Positions 29,756-42,400 of a stretch of DNA of 64,000 bases are shown piece by piece. The notes beneath the pieces are model-generated. The model was not told where the DNA came from, did no database searches, and was given only the letters and a program-made list of their open reading frames with translations. The stretch spans positions 744,001 to 808,000 of the forward strand of contig JBLDXI010000036.1 in NCBI GenBank assembly GCA_047495785.1, given 5' to 3'. This DNA comes from Lepidodermella squamata. Lineage: Eukaryota; Gastrotricha. Within the stretch, counting starts at the first letter, position 1. Every line of letters starts with the position of its first letter. The position numbers and the translations under genes were made by a program.

Positions 29756-30560
29756 GATATAGGGATTCAAGCGAAGACCGACCAATGATCGTGATAATCG
29801 TAATCGCTTCACACATGTAGCATACAAGACAACGCAGCCAGTCCCAACTGCCGAAATCAACGTATGACTTTACCAATTTCAGCAGGGTGAACACGATGAA
29901 AGTCACACAAGGAATCGCATCTAGGACGAAAAATGTTGTCCAATACTTATCTGAGACATTCAAGCAGGAAAAAGTCCAGTACAGGTTGGACATAAGGCTC
30001 TCCATTACTACAACAACTGTTGCTGATGTGTGGATCATCGATGAGGTTTTGCTTGACAAGACTCCGCCGTAAATCGGGTAGGAATTGGAGAAGCTTAGAA
30101 TTTTCGCATTTCTAGCTTTAATTCCCTTCCAGAATTTATCCTCTGCCTGGGTAGCAGGTTTGTCCCAGTTGATAAATTCGACCTGGGTCGGGAAAATTCC
30201 GATCAGAGCGAAGCATAGGAAACCAGCTACGTCAAAGCCGAGACGGATTTTGTCTGATAACGACCAGTCGTGCGAAATTTTCTCCATGAAAAGCAGGGTG
30301 AGAGATCCGGTGGTAAGAACTACGCCGTCGATGAATAGGAACCAGTACTCCATACTGCCAACACGGCCGCAGTGTTGGCTGATAGAATCCCATCGCCATT
30401 TTTCTGTCTTCGATCGACGCAGTTGCCGGCAGACTTTCATAAGCATGAGGACGTAGATTGTTAGCAACCCGGCAAAGCCGAATAAGTTGACTGCAAATGG
30501 CACGAATGGCCAGTTTGTGAGGCGACGGTCAGTGGTTTCATCGTAAATATAGTAATCCAT
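29697..30560 (-). CDS. Unrecognised multi-pass membrane protein
   Basis: 287 residues, one exon on the minus strand from ATG at 30560. About six hydrophobic segments: residues 19-42, 74-93, 108-127, 180-200, 211-232 and 242-263, with a charged loop (about 128-170, FINWDKPATQAEDKFWKG) in the middle. No signal peptide. The tail RDHTGNC ends in Cys. I do not recognise the family. It could be a receptor-like or transporter-like protein. Its 3' end has been tandemly duplicated (29263-29755), and a degenerate telomere-like array lies ~180 bp upstream of the start. Confidence 0.6.
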   Translation of the reverse strand: MDYYIYDETTDRRLTNWPFVPFAVNLFGFAGLLTIYVLMLMKVCRQLRRSKTEKWRWDSISQHCGRVGSMEYWFLFIDGVVLTTGSLTLLFMEKISHDWSLSDKIRLGFDVAGFLCFALIGIFPTQVEFINWDKPATQAEDKFWKGIKARNAKILSFSNSYPIYGGVLSSKTSSMIHTSATVVVVMESLMSNLYWTFSCLNVSDKYWTTFFVLDAIPCVTFIVFTLLKLVKSYVDFGSWDWLRCLVCYMCEAITIITIIGRSSLESLYRDRNFYYFGLTDRDHTGNC

Positions 30561-30737
30561 TCTATAAGATCAGGGTATTAGTAAATAAATGTTTCGACTT
30601 TTAAATCCTCAAATACTTTATCAAGTTGCATCCTTGATTCCAAAATGATCTCAAACGCTATTCCTCTATTAGACGGTCAATTTGTAGGCTTTTTGAGAAA
30701 TCCCGAAAGAGCCAAAGGCCTAAACGTAACAGTTTAC

Positions 30738-30903
30738 CGTACTCTAACTCTAATCCATATCCTAGCCCTAGCCCTAACCCCAACCCTAATCTTTATCCTT
30801 TTACCCTAGTCTTAACCCTAACCGTAAACCTAATCCTAATCTTCGAACTTCAACCCTAGCCCTACTCCTAATCCTATTCTTCAATCCCTAACCCTAACCC
30901 TAG
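30738..30903. repeat. Degenerate CCCTAA telomere-like array
   Basis: About 27 hexamers related to CCCTAA on the plus strand (variants CCCTAG, TCCTAA, ACCCTAA), interrupted by short unique bits. Upstream of the minus-strand membrane-protein gene. Confidence 0.8.
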
Positions 30904-31398
30904 ATCGCACATCCCATTCTCATAGACTATAGTACTAGGAACTCTCTATTTAGAAACTCTATACTAACTAAATGAACGCCTGGTCGAATGGACCTGGTGG
31001 AATTCATCATGAACATGGAACATGGAATTTTCCTGGAGAAGACAGCACCAGGATACGGGTCTTCCTAGATACCTCAGCTTTCAATACTAATGAAATGAAT
31101 TAAGGTACTGTACATAGTAAGGAAAATTCTGAAATTCGTAGCCGGTTTGATTTCCTAGCTGAAAACACAATATCGTCACGCGTTATGTGTGTGTAAGAGA
31201 TTAGAGTCTATAAGCGTCGTTATTATCAATCTACGTTTCAGTGCAAGATAAAGCATTCAGTAATTTGCATTCCACCGGTGCTTTGCTGAAAAATGTTTAC
31301 CACACCTTTATCTGGCTAATTATACCGCCACGCTTATGAACCGAGTCTAGTGCCTATAGCAAATTAGTCTCATTTTTGCCCATTTTACACCCTAGAAA
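30904..31398. other. Upstream region of 4-TM protein gene
   Basis: No feature recognised. Confidence 0.3.
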
Positions 31399-33195
31399 AT
31401 GACTTCAGAGGTGAAGCGAAAAATTTTCGCCGATCAAAAGGCGATAGTAGATTCTATGAAGAATATCGTAGCGAATGAGAGTATAAATTGGGAGGCTCTC
31501 CGTGTCGCACGAGTCTCAATGCAGTTCTTCTACCCAACTCTAACCGGCTTCCTCCTATTCGCCGGCCTCATTTGCGAGCAGCTGATTTCAACCGGCAGGA
31601 TAGACCCGTTTGTTTTTCTGAAGAACGACGTAGCAGCCGCATTTCTAGTCATTGGATCCCTTTGCATCGCAGCAGCCTTTTTCGGGACTACGATTTACGA
31701 AGAGTCTAAAATCAACCGAGTCGAGGCGCTTTTCAATGAGAAATACATACCAGTCTATGTTCGCGTCAATGCTTACCTCGCCTTCAATCAACTCCCCCAC
31801 CCTCCCAGGGTGTTCGAGACGGTTTTCCGCCACCAGTCTTGGACGAGTGTTGGAGTTGCTTGGACAGTCCTGATTTCATCCTCAGTCGGGACTATCGCGA
31901 TTGCGGCTCATAGCAAGTGGTACCGCGAGGTTTTGGCTAGTGTGACGATAGGGCTGCTGCTACTAGCTGGGGGAGGGATCATTGCGAGGATGTGTTATGA
32001 AGTATGGCTTGCGAGGAAGTCGAAGGTTGTCATGAATGATACGCAGTTCAGGCAATCGGCTAGGCGTGACGCTTCGATTGCTGAGCACACTGTTGGATCT
32101 ATCAACCATATCTTGGGTAAGCAAGCTTTTCTGACTTTTGAAGAAAGCTCTCGATTCAATAAACCATCTAGCCCAGGGCATATTAAGGGCATTATAGAAA
32201 CGGGCGAATTAGGACAGCCGAACTGGTCGGGATTAGGAAAATCGACATAGGGCCCCAATTCCGTCTTTAACTGAGTTCACCTTGATTGAACCGGTAGGGA
32301 TGATACACCCATCTCTAATCCTTACCCTAACCCTAACCCTAACCCTAACTCTAACACAATACCTTAACCCGAACAATGTTTATAAGTACATCCGTTCCGA
32401 ATCCTTGGCCAAATCCTAACCCTATCAGCCTTAGAAATTCAAACTTAAAGCCAATCCCGTAAACTGAATGCCTATATCCCGATTCCTCTGGTTTTCAAAC
32501 AAGATGGCTTCACACTTTACATTGTCTATGTGAGTTTCCAATTGTTCTTCTCCTAATTTTCAGACGTCAAAAGTCGGCTGTTCGGCAAAGTTCACATCGG
32601 CTTTCTCGACGAAGGAGATTGCAAAGGCCAAAGCTTGGAATTGATCAAAATCCTTATGGAAGACGATTCCATTGCGATTAATCCATCTTCCGACAAGCCA
32701 ACCTATTACATCAACACTTCTTACGTCTACTGGCACTTCCCAGACTCGACGATCCCTACGCCAGATTTCGACGAAAAAACGAACTTGGACAAGTTAAATT
32801 GCGGGTTGTGCCTTAACGAGATGGACTTCACTGTTATATCGTGTAACAACTCGATTTCAAAGGAAACCAATGATTTGGCTCTCGCACTGAGGAATATCAT
32901 ACCAAAAGGTCGGAGTGGCGATAATTTTGTGTTTGTCACTCGATTCGAGAACGCCAAGTCAAATTTGATGGCGGAGCACTTCAAGAAATCAAGGCGTTGG
33001 AAAAGGAACCCGCCTACAATTCTACGCGTGAATTACGAGACTCTACGACAGCTTGATGGTAACGGTCAATGGAAGTATGAGCCGGATAATGAACGGCTAG
33101 AGAGGCCACCGCTTGCAGATGAAACTGCTTTTCTCAGGCTTCTCAATTCGCTGGAAAATTACGAAGAGATTGACGAAAAGCTTCGCCTAGTTTGA
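31399..33195 (+). CDS. Unrecognised 4-TM protein with large soluble C-terminal half
   Basis: Two exons, 31399-32116 and 32564-33195, joined in phase 1 (GGTAAG donor, TTTTCAG acceptor), giving 449 residues. The N-terminal half has four hydrophobic segments near residues 45-65, 77-97, 150-170 and 178-200, and no signal peptide. The C-terminal ~240 residues are soluble, probably cytosolic, beginning RLFGKVHIGFLDEGD, with alternating beta/alpha-like text and a basic region (KKSRRWKRNPP). No family recognised. The frame stays open past the donor for 45 codons, so an intron-retained short isoform (about 283 residues) is possible. The 447-bp intron carries a CCCTAA array. AATAAA lies at 33220. Confidence 0.65.
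32311..32357. repeat. CCCTAA array within intron
   Basis: Four perfect and several imperfect CCCTAA units inside the intron of the 4-TM protein gene. Confidence 0.85.
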
Positions 33196-33434
33196 CTTGT
33201 TGCGTTTGACTTTTTTGTAAATAAATGACAGAAGGTTGCTTCGTATGAATGACTTTGAGTTCAGCACCCTCATATTTTCCAGAACCCAGATTCCGAAAAA
33301 ATCTCATGGATCGGATATACCCATACTAGCTAGCGGATCCTACATTTTACATTGTGATTTTGTGATTAGTTAAACTCCAAGGCTGCTTTGGTTCTTTCTG
33401 AAAAACAATATGCATTTATTGCTTTAAGCAATCC

Positions 33435-33589
33435 CAGTGATCCGACTAGGTTCAGCTCTGAGGGGGGTAAATCGAGCATTTTGAGCCCAAAATGTACAAA
33501 TTAACAGGGGGGACCCTTACGTTTTTCTGAAATTTTCGAACGCCAGGGGGGGTCATTTACCCCCCTTACCCCCCGTACTCGCAGCACTG
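33435..33589. mobile_element. hAT-type MITE with perfect 8-bp duplication
   Basis: Begins CAGTGATCCGACTAGG and ends GTACTCGCAGCACTG, flanked by AGCAATCC on both sides (33427-33434, 33590-33597). The reversed right end, CAGTGCTGCGAGTACGGGGG, resembles the CAGTGCGCGAAGTACGGGG end of the 26455/52911/62957 family. Confidence 0.75.
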
Positions 33590-33757
33590 AGCAATCCTTG
33601 CAAAAATCGCACTGGGGATATTCGTCTTCCGTAATCATTACGTACCTTGGCTAGGACCCAAGCTCACTGAAAGGAGACATAAGAGCGTCTTCAAATCGAA
33701 AACGCTATTAATTTTCGATTTTGGAGATTTCGAACCTGTTTTGAGCCTTTCACACAC

Positions 33758-34050
33758 CTAACCCAAATGCTAACGCTAACATTAACCCTGATTTCGATCA
33801 TAATCCTTGACATCATCCTAATTATTACCCTAACCCTAGTTTCAACCTAAACCTAAACCATAATTACAACCCTTAACCCTTACCCTAACCCCTAACCCTA
33901 GTTTTTATTCTAATCCTGATCCTAATCTGTATTTTCATCATAACCCTAGCGTAATTCTAATCCTGTGCGTAACTCAAACTCTAACCCTAATCCCAGCTGG
34001 AACCTAAACATAAACCTAAAACGTAATTATAATCCTGAACTTAACCATAA
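33758..34050. repeat. Degenerate CCCTAA telomere-like array
   Basis: Roughly 290 bp of CCCTAA-derived hexamers interleaved with variants, immediately 5' of the receptor exon relic at 34245. It resembles the array in the intron of the 50.5-kb receptor gene. Confidence 0.75.
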
Positions 34051-34244
34051 CCCTGAACTGAACTCTTTCGAACTCTTTTCGAACTCTTTTCTAGCTTTAA
34101 CATTTCCCGAACTCTGGGCTCAAAAACTTGAACTGGAAACTCAGCTTAAAATCAATCCCTTGCCCCCGGCTCAAGGGTTGACAATATATGAGAGAACCAA
34201 CTACCAACTAGTTTACAACAATCAATTCTTTCTTTTTCTTCCAG

Positions 34245-34431
34245 CCTGGCTCTGATAGTGACTCCGGCTGTTCTGAGATGGCTTCTCCTCGCTACCCAGG
34301 TGCTTCCACGTATCCGCGAATTCTGCCATGAATCTGGGGTGATAATCAGTGAGGATCATGTACTGATAATTCAGCTCTCACTATCAGGTCAGCACAAATC
34401 CGGGCGATTTCTGCGGCACAATCTAATTTGA
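34245..34431 (+). pseudogene. Relic of 7TM-receptor exon 2
   Basis: After a TTCCAG acceptor the frame reads LALIVTPAVLRWLL, matching the first residues of exon 2 of the receptor genes at 50549 and 53660 (LVLMVTPAVLSCA, LFVMVACAVLY). Later text degrades and stops at 34429-34431. There is no exon 1 upstream, only the telomere-like array. The frame is off by one base relative to the acceptor phase of the intact genes. A partial duplicate, not functional as a receptor. Confidence 0.6.
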
Positions 34432-34538
34432 CAATGTAACCTTATTGCCTTTAGCCTTAAATAGATGAAGACCGTTTTACCAGGTTAGAACTATTTATTT
34501 TTAAGTTATGAGGATATCAGATCAATTCAGACTAAGTA

Positions 34539-36322
34539 CAGTGCTCCCTCGATAAAAGCACTGGGTCGGGAGCCAGACGCGGTCTTTAAACAAGGGAAAG
34601 CTATAACGAGGGCTGTAATTGAATGCAGTAGCTAAAAATAGACCGTTTCTACGTCTTAAGACAGTTGCCATGCCAACGCGCAGAAAGAGACGGACACGGA
34701 TTACGTGTCATTGCAAATTTCGCTCGCTAAAGACTGTTAAACAATAACACTATTAATCACTAGTTCTTCGCCAAGTTTTTATTCTTATTTGCCAGGGCGG
34801 CTTTGATATGACTGGATGGCCTTGTTTTTTTACTCTGATTTTAAGTCCTGCCTGGGGTTAACGAACTCAGAATAAAAAAACCTGGAATCTCATTATTTCA
34901 ATTTACTTCAAAAATGCCCAGCTCGTCCGATTTCGCAAACAAATTTCATTTGAAATCACAGCTTAAAAAAATCGATCACCCTGGTCAAGATTGACCAGAA
35001 TACTTCTGAATAAATCACCAGCAAATTCAGCCAAACATTCTCAAGATAATGCTGTGTTCAATTCATATAACTCATGCTTAGCCTAAAATTCGTAAAATTA
35101 TTTAAAAAATAATATGAAATTTGAAACAATTAGGATGACAAAATGTATTTTCGACAATTTTTTCCCGGTTAACCTGACTTTTTCTTTTTTAAATTCATCG
35201 AATTAATGGTATTGAGCAATCACGGACCGATTTCAAGGCATAAGACGTGTGGTTCCATCAAGAGGGAAGAGGGAACAAGAGGGTGTTTATATTGAATGGA
35301 ATAAATTTGTATCTTCTCAGGCGTGATCATTTTCATTCGACTGGCCTATTAGGATCAAGGTAAAAATCGGGCAGAAGCTCCCGCCGCCCCTCCTCGGGAT
35401 GTTGCGATTTTCAAAGTCAAAATCGAATTATTAAAAGTTGTACAAAAAACCCGTAAAATTGCCAAGGCGTTGAGCAATGAAATCGTAGAGTAGTGGCAGC
35501 CAGTTTCATGTTAGATCAGGCCTATCGACTATCGAAAATCGGCTAATAATCCAATAACTCAGGACAACTGGAACGATTGAAAACGGTCTAATTTTATGAG
35601 AATAAATCCATGTATCGAAATTAAAATAAATCGTAAAACAAGGACGCGTTTCTTCATGATTACGCAACACAGCCGGGAACAAAATTGGGAAAACTGAAGT
35701 TTCAGTTTCCTTAAAAAAACACGATTTATATCCTAATTTGATCATGCTACATAATAATGCTGGTAAATTTCAAGAGATTTTCTGGCCGGGAAAAAGCTAA
35801 AAATTGAAAAATCAGGGCAATTCAGATGAGTCTTTTAGTTGATCAGCAATTGGCCTGAGGGAAAATCTGCAAATCAAGGAGAGCTAAGATTGACGGGCAT
35901 TTTTATTGTTATTGAAATGAATCGCTGATTTTGTCTGATAAATTGGCGTAATTTCTGATAGAAAAATTTAACAAAAAACAAAAGTTTAACTCGCAGCACG
36001 ACTTGAGTGGCAGCTAATCCTCACACTCTGTTGCATAATCACAGCCATTTCAAAGCCACAGGAACAGTTTAATGCACTGATGATCTTTCGGTTTGAACTT
36101 AACTTGAAAAAACTGGATCTCTCAAAACCACGACAACGCACCGCTAGGTTTCTAGGAACGCTTTATTATTTTAATTTTTCACGCTTAATTTTTTAAATCT
36201 ATCAAATAATTATTTTTTGTTTAATTACAAATTTACAACTAATTTATTTGGCAGGGTCCAAAATAACGGTCTACAAACGAGGGAGTTCTTTTAAGGAGGG
36301 TGCCACTAACGAGGGAGCACTG
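34539..36322. mobile_element. Pogo/mariner-like non-autonomous element, copy 2
   Basis: 1784 bp, the same length as copy 1 (20155-21938) with no difference noticed by eye. TIR CAGTGCTCCCTCG; TA duplications at 34537-34538 and 36323-36324. Inserted just 3' of the discoidin/LamG gene. Confidence 0.88.
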
Positions 36323-36410
36323 TAAAGATGAGAAAACAAAAAAAACGCTTGAAATTAGAGATGATTATCAACGTGTGTTAAGGAATTATTTAAGGATGCA
36401 GTCAGTTTTC

Positions 36411-39400
36411 TTAGTAGACTAGAATTTCAGAGAATGCTAGAGGCATGGCGCCTGATTTTTCGATGCGAACGTATCGACCCAGCAATGGAGGCGTGCAGTA
36501 CATGCTAAGCGCTTGCCCGAGCACAAAATTCGGGAAGCGATACGCCCGATAGATGTCACAAATAGGATTAGGCGCTGCATTGGCCGATGATTCATCACCG
36601 ATTCGGGAAAGGACTTCGTAACTCGTCGCATTGAATAAATCACCGGGAATATACGCAATTGTAGGAACTACTTTTGACACATAAATCGACTGGCCAATGT
36701 CGATTAGAAACCAAAAATCAGCGGAGTGCCCAGGGCCGATCCATGATGGGAAAAATGAGCCATCAGTCATGTTAGCGCTGAGTGGAGCCGTATAAGTCGA
36801 TGTGACTTTCTTGAACAGCGCGTAATTCGTCCCAGTTTCAGCGGTAGCTTCAACTTTACAAATCAAAATAATGGCGTCGCGAGTGCTGGATATCACGCTG
36901 ACATAACGGCCCGATACGGGTGGGAAACAAGGCACGGACAATTTAGCGTCATAAGGAACGTAAGGGACAAAGGACGTAGTGTCGGCGGCATTGTTGCAGC
37001 TCTTCAATGCTGCATCAGCGTACCAAGTCGGCACGCTGTTGGAAACGGCAACCCTCATGTCTGTAATGGCGTATTCAACATCGGCGTAGGTGCAGCCCTT
37101 GAAGCTAAACCGTCCTATCGGCTGTAGAGTGTAATCGTCAACGTACAATCGAACGGCGAAAGCAACTAGAGGTGGTTTAAGGTAGTTGACGTAAGGCTCA
37201 GAATTCGGGCCACTGGAAGGTCCATCGAAAATTCTAATCCTCGACCCATTGTTGCCGGTGTAAGCTACCCATTTGCTACTACCCTTCAGCCGAAATGCCA
37301 GGTGATACTTTTCGATCCAGGCCGCCAATGTGGCGCTAGATTGAACTGCGACAATGTTGACGATTTTCAGCTCGGTGAATGTTATCTGAAAATAAGGCTG
37401 ACGATCGGTGGCCAGTGGGATCCAGTCTGAGTTGCCGATGTCATTTCGGCTCAAATCACTAGGATTTTGTGCACTCGAAGCATTTACAACAGATTCGCTA
37501 TCGAAAAGTTCAATGTTGCAAAATTGATCTAAAATGAGTTTCGAAAAATTGTGGTACATTATAAGAAATTCATTGTCAAAATCTAACGTGCACAGCCTCG
37601 AACTCGCCATTTCAAACAGATGTGGCCGCTCCAGGATTCAGGATGGAATCTGAGATGACGGGCTATAATGTGAGGCCTTAGGAAGCTCCATTGAGTCGAC
37701 GTTGAATCGTTGTTAGCAACGAAAATCTATCGAAAATTTATTTCATTTTCGATAATATAATTATAATATTTCGAGTTACTTTTGTTGACGACAGGCCGAT
37801 GGCTCGATCGTAAAATGTTTTGAAGGTAACGCCATTATTGCTGGATGACAGCCGGTAGGTTCGGACGAAGCAGTTGTTCACCGAATCACCAGATGTCGCA
37901 ATGGATGTAACGATTTTCTGCTCGCTAAAGTCCAGAGTCAAGAATTCCGTGTTCGACAAGGTCACTGGAGCCCAGGCGCAAGCCATAGAACCACGAACAT
38001 CCCCCGACGCAGGGCAAACGCCGTAAGGCGGTGAAGCGGAGGAGTAGTTTGAACTGTAAGTCCAGGCCGAGGTTACGGACAGGTCAGACTCGCAAACGTG
38101 GCCCTCCACTGTAAGTCCAATAGTTTTAATATCCTCACAAATACCTTTATTTTTCATCGCTTACATGTATTCGGCGTAGGTATTTGATTAGCAAGCTCCA
38201 TAGCTAGGAGTGAATCTACCGGGCTCTGGTAGATTGCCAGCCAAGTCATCAACCCTGTGAAGTACGCGCTGCTCGAGACATCCTAAACATGGCGAATTAA
38301 ATTTTTTTGCAAAAAAGCCATTTTCAAAAATTATGATTTCAAGTCGCGACACCCCTGCTCTGAGACTCCAACCAAAGGCAGGCTGGAAAAACCACAGGGG
38401 GAACCTTTGGTCTCTTGGGCTGGGTACTAGAAATCACCTCGGCTGCGGGATCCTACTCCGCACACCGATCCCAAGTCCTTTTAGCATGAGTATTTCCCTA
38501 CAACTTGAGCCTACTTTTACCTCTCTAGCTTGGAAATTTAGAACATTTTATGATGTTGGAAATGCAGACCTACCCTTCCTATGAAGAGGCCATTCGTGTC
38601 ACCAGGAATGCAGTCGCTGAAGCTCTGCGTTGTCCCAGCCACGCCATCACGATAGCCAGTGATGCGATGAGCACCTGCTTTGAAATCAACGTTCAACAGC
38701 AGGTGCTGCCAGCGATTTACAGCCGCGTTGCCTGTATCGCTTACTGTCTGCACTCCACCGCAATTCACTGTGTAGGATATCCCCATGTCCGCCGAGTTGT
38801 ATAGCAGCTGGAGAACAGGCGATGTACCCATGGCTAGCTGGAATATTGGCTGGCTGCCAGCAGTGAAATTTGGAAAAAGCATTGCGTGGATTGCCACGGT
38901 ATAGGATGGCAGAGGGGCAGAGCGGTTGAAGCCGACCTTGTAGCTGCTGAGATATGAAGCAGCACTCAGTGAATTAGCGGCAGCGGGTGAAAAACGAAAC
39001 ACCTCCGTGTCGCCCGTCGACCAAGGGAACGCAGGCCCACGCAGGGGCGACCCAGCCACAGTTAACAGATCAGTTGTACCATCCACTGTAGACATGCCAT
39101 TGTTGTAGTCGAAGGGTGTTGACAGAACGGCTTTCATCGTGCTGGATAGCGGGCATCGCCTCGAGGAATAGGCGAGTCTTCGCGTGAACACTCCAACGTT
39201 GTAATAGAGTTGCACACACGCATAGCTCGTCGGCTGGCTGTTTGCACCTCCGATTCTGAAATACGTCGTAGCAGCTTGCATTCCAATGCCGTCGCAGCGT
39301 CTTGGCGACGAAGCAACGAATTCGCCCTCTTGAATCAGATAGGCGGTAGCGGTCCCTAATATGAACTGAAATCCAACATAGTTCCACTGATTCAGTAGCA

Positions 39401-42400
39401 GCTTTATCGGGGAAGTCAGCGTGAAAGGCGAAGTGTAGCCAACACAAGTAGCGACGAGTTCAAGGTAGCCAGTCGACGATGTCCTCAATCCAGTTACAAA
39501 AGCTGTTGAATTCAACGTAGCCGTCCAGCCCATCAACAATCCGCCGAAACTAGCCGGTTTGAAATGAAACAGGAGCGAGAATGTGTTGGCACCGACGGTG
39601 AAAAGGGCGGACGGAGCGTTTATCCATAGATAATCCGTTTGAGAATTGAGCAGCCATGCGCTAAATATGAAAAGAAATTGGCGTTGTTTCTAAAATCGGG
39701 AAGAAACATCGAGGTGCTCCACAACACCGTGAAAATGATGCGAAATAAAATTTACCCCATATTTCGATTAATTTTTAAAACGAATTATTTGGTCTCGGGT
39801 GTCTGGGTTAGCGAAAATAAAATTATTTATTTTATATTTTGGTCTCGGTTGTCGGTCTCAGTTGTCGTAGTACTTTTTATCACTTACGGTTATGGAGAAA
39901 TAAGAAATACCAGTGCCACGTTGGTCACGTGACCTTACCTGCTGTCACACCATGTCGGTTATCTCGAGAACGGTGATAGCTAGGAAGCCGCTCTCAAAGA
40001 AAAAGTTCATCAGCGTGACGAGATCTACCTAGAAATGCATTCAGTTGGATTTTAGGTGATACTTCGTGCATAATCGATTTTGATGACACTTTAGTGCAGA
40101 TTTGTGATAGTCCCAAAAAGGGTCCTAGCTCATCACCAAGCCTATGAGAAACTGTCATACAATTTCTCAGCGCGGAGATATGCCTTTTGGTCACCCTGGG
40201 GCTGTAGTCACCCTAAATATAGGGTGATCGATAAAGCTGTCATTGGGCTTTAATGGGTGTTAATGATAGGTATGGTTTTAGGGTTTACAGTTGAATAAAG
40301 TATTAGAAATTTACAAGGGTTTTTAAACGGGCTGAAGAAGATTCCGTCATTAAAACGGGGGTCAAACTTGTTGGTGATCACCTTGATAGACGGTCTGATT
40401 AGGCGGTTTCAGAATGACGCTATGTAACGATTTTCCGACGCAAGACGCAAGACTATGAAATTTTGATTTACGTGTTTCTGTAGCTGAGCACATTGTCGCA
40501 CGTCGGGTTACCAACCACTGTAAAAGCATTGCCTGGTCTGAAAGCATCGGCCAAATTGCAGGCTAACGGATACAGCAAACAGCGTTCGGGATGCTAATTG
40601 CGACGAGATGTTAGATCAATTGGGAAAAAAGTAAGGATAAAGTGTGTTTACTCACCTGTCCAAGGAGCTTGAGCACTTTGATCAATCTCAGCGTTGTCCA
40701 AAGCCCGTTTGTATATCTGGATGTGTGCCAGCCTCCCGGTCCATGCGCCTCCCACCACGAGGTATGCATTCACCTTGACGGCAGTCGATGTGAAGCAGTT
40801 GACCGCGTAGATCCCACGCAGGATTCGATCGATGAAAGCGCGAGCGATACCCGAGCGGCAGTCGAATGTCACAGCGGTGTGAACCCAGCGATTTTTGTCG
40901 ATGATTACGTATCCATGAATTTTAGGGAAACTCCCAGTGTCGTTGCATGCCCGAGATTGATCCACGAGAAATGTCCCCGTATCGTTTATCCAAATTCTCA
41001 TACACATACTAGGAAAAAGGGAAATAATGTGTCAATATAAACAAGCTTGGGATATAGTAAATATATTACCAAATTATTTCAATCAGTTCCGAGTCACCAA
41101 TTTTAGTGCCCAGCCTCTAACCCTACCCTAACCCTGACCCTAACCCTAACCCTAACCCTAACCCTAACCCTAACTCTATCCCGAAATTGCCGAATAAAAT
41201 AGTTGGGTATTGAATCAAATGAAATTTAGTACCGCATTAAGATTTCCTCTACAAGCTTTTTATAATTTTGACTTACTTTCCTTGAGTTGAGCTGATCAAA
41301 TTGAGAATGCCACTCGTGTGATACACCCATGCTGAAAATGTCCAACCATTATTTTTGTCAGCCGCTAAATTATCCATCGGAAGAAACATCTTGCCAGAGC
41401 CCGACCACGCAAGGGCTGACATCGATCTCCCAGTAACACCCAAGCTGAATGTCAACGCGGTTGAGTAGACGCCGTTGTTGCCATTACCACTCAGATCGTC
41501 GGCTCGGCGCAAGATGTCAAGCGGCCAGTAGCCATCTGGGACGAGTGTGAAAGCCGGGTCTAGTTCCGGGGTTGTAATTTCGACAGACGTGATAATTTTC
41601 GTCTCGCCCAAATCAATTGTAACGAAAGACCGCGAGAAAGGATCCCCGTTACCTGTTCGCAGTTTCGTGCAGTTTGTGAAACTTCTCTCTCGAATAACAC
41701 GATCGTCAGTCACAACTGAGGCATCAGGCAGCCCAAGCAGAGCATCATTCGCTAAGGAATACGCTTTGGCGATGGAAGCATTTAAAGCAATATTCGGTGA
41801 ATACCTAGGGGTAGTTCTACAGCCAAGAAGCTCGATTTTGTAACAAGGCCTCGAGCCAGAAAATGAAATCGGCTCAATCTTGAAGTATTGCGCAACAACG
41901 GGCCTCGGGAATACAACTGTTGCGATGTTCAACGCGTCAACGTTACCCGCTTGGCCATTATTGTCCTGCAGCTCAGCCCAGTTATCACCCAACCTTGCCT
42001 TGTAGCTTAAGCTGAACACTTTGACCCAAGAATTAAGCATGGCACAGCCCTGAATTTGAACAGCAGTGACCACGGTCTGTTTCCTCAGGTCGATTGTCAA
42101 AGGCATGCTGTTGGCATACGCGGCCAGGCCCCAATTCAGCCGTGAGTAATAGGGCTTTGCTACGGCAACAGTTTCGGTCGAAAGTTGAGAATCTTCAATT
42201 TCATTAGTTTCCATGCCTAGCGGCTCAAAGCATTGTGCTGGGGAGCCCTTAACTGCCACTTTCGCTTTGCTTTGAAGCGCCGTTCTGTTCTCGAATGTGT
42301 TCGAAAATCTGACATGCTTTGTGAGGACCGGCCGGAAAGGCGTGAAAACCGAGGTATTGCCCTCGATAGGATCCCACAGCCTGTTCTGGCCGTGGCCATT

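Noticed and set aside
33965-34255. 96-codon open frame rich in Asn, Leu and Pro
   Set aside because: Mostly a translation of the degenerate CCCTAA array; period-6 repeats give long open frames by chance.
40201-40400. GGTGATC/GGGTGAT short repeats in intron 3 of the discoidin gene
   Set aside because: Short, scattered and without inverted ends or flanking duplication.
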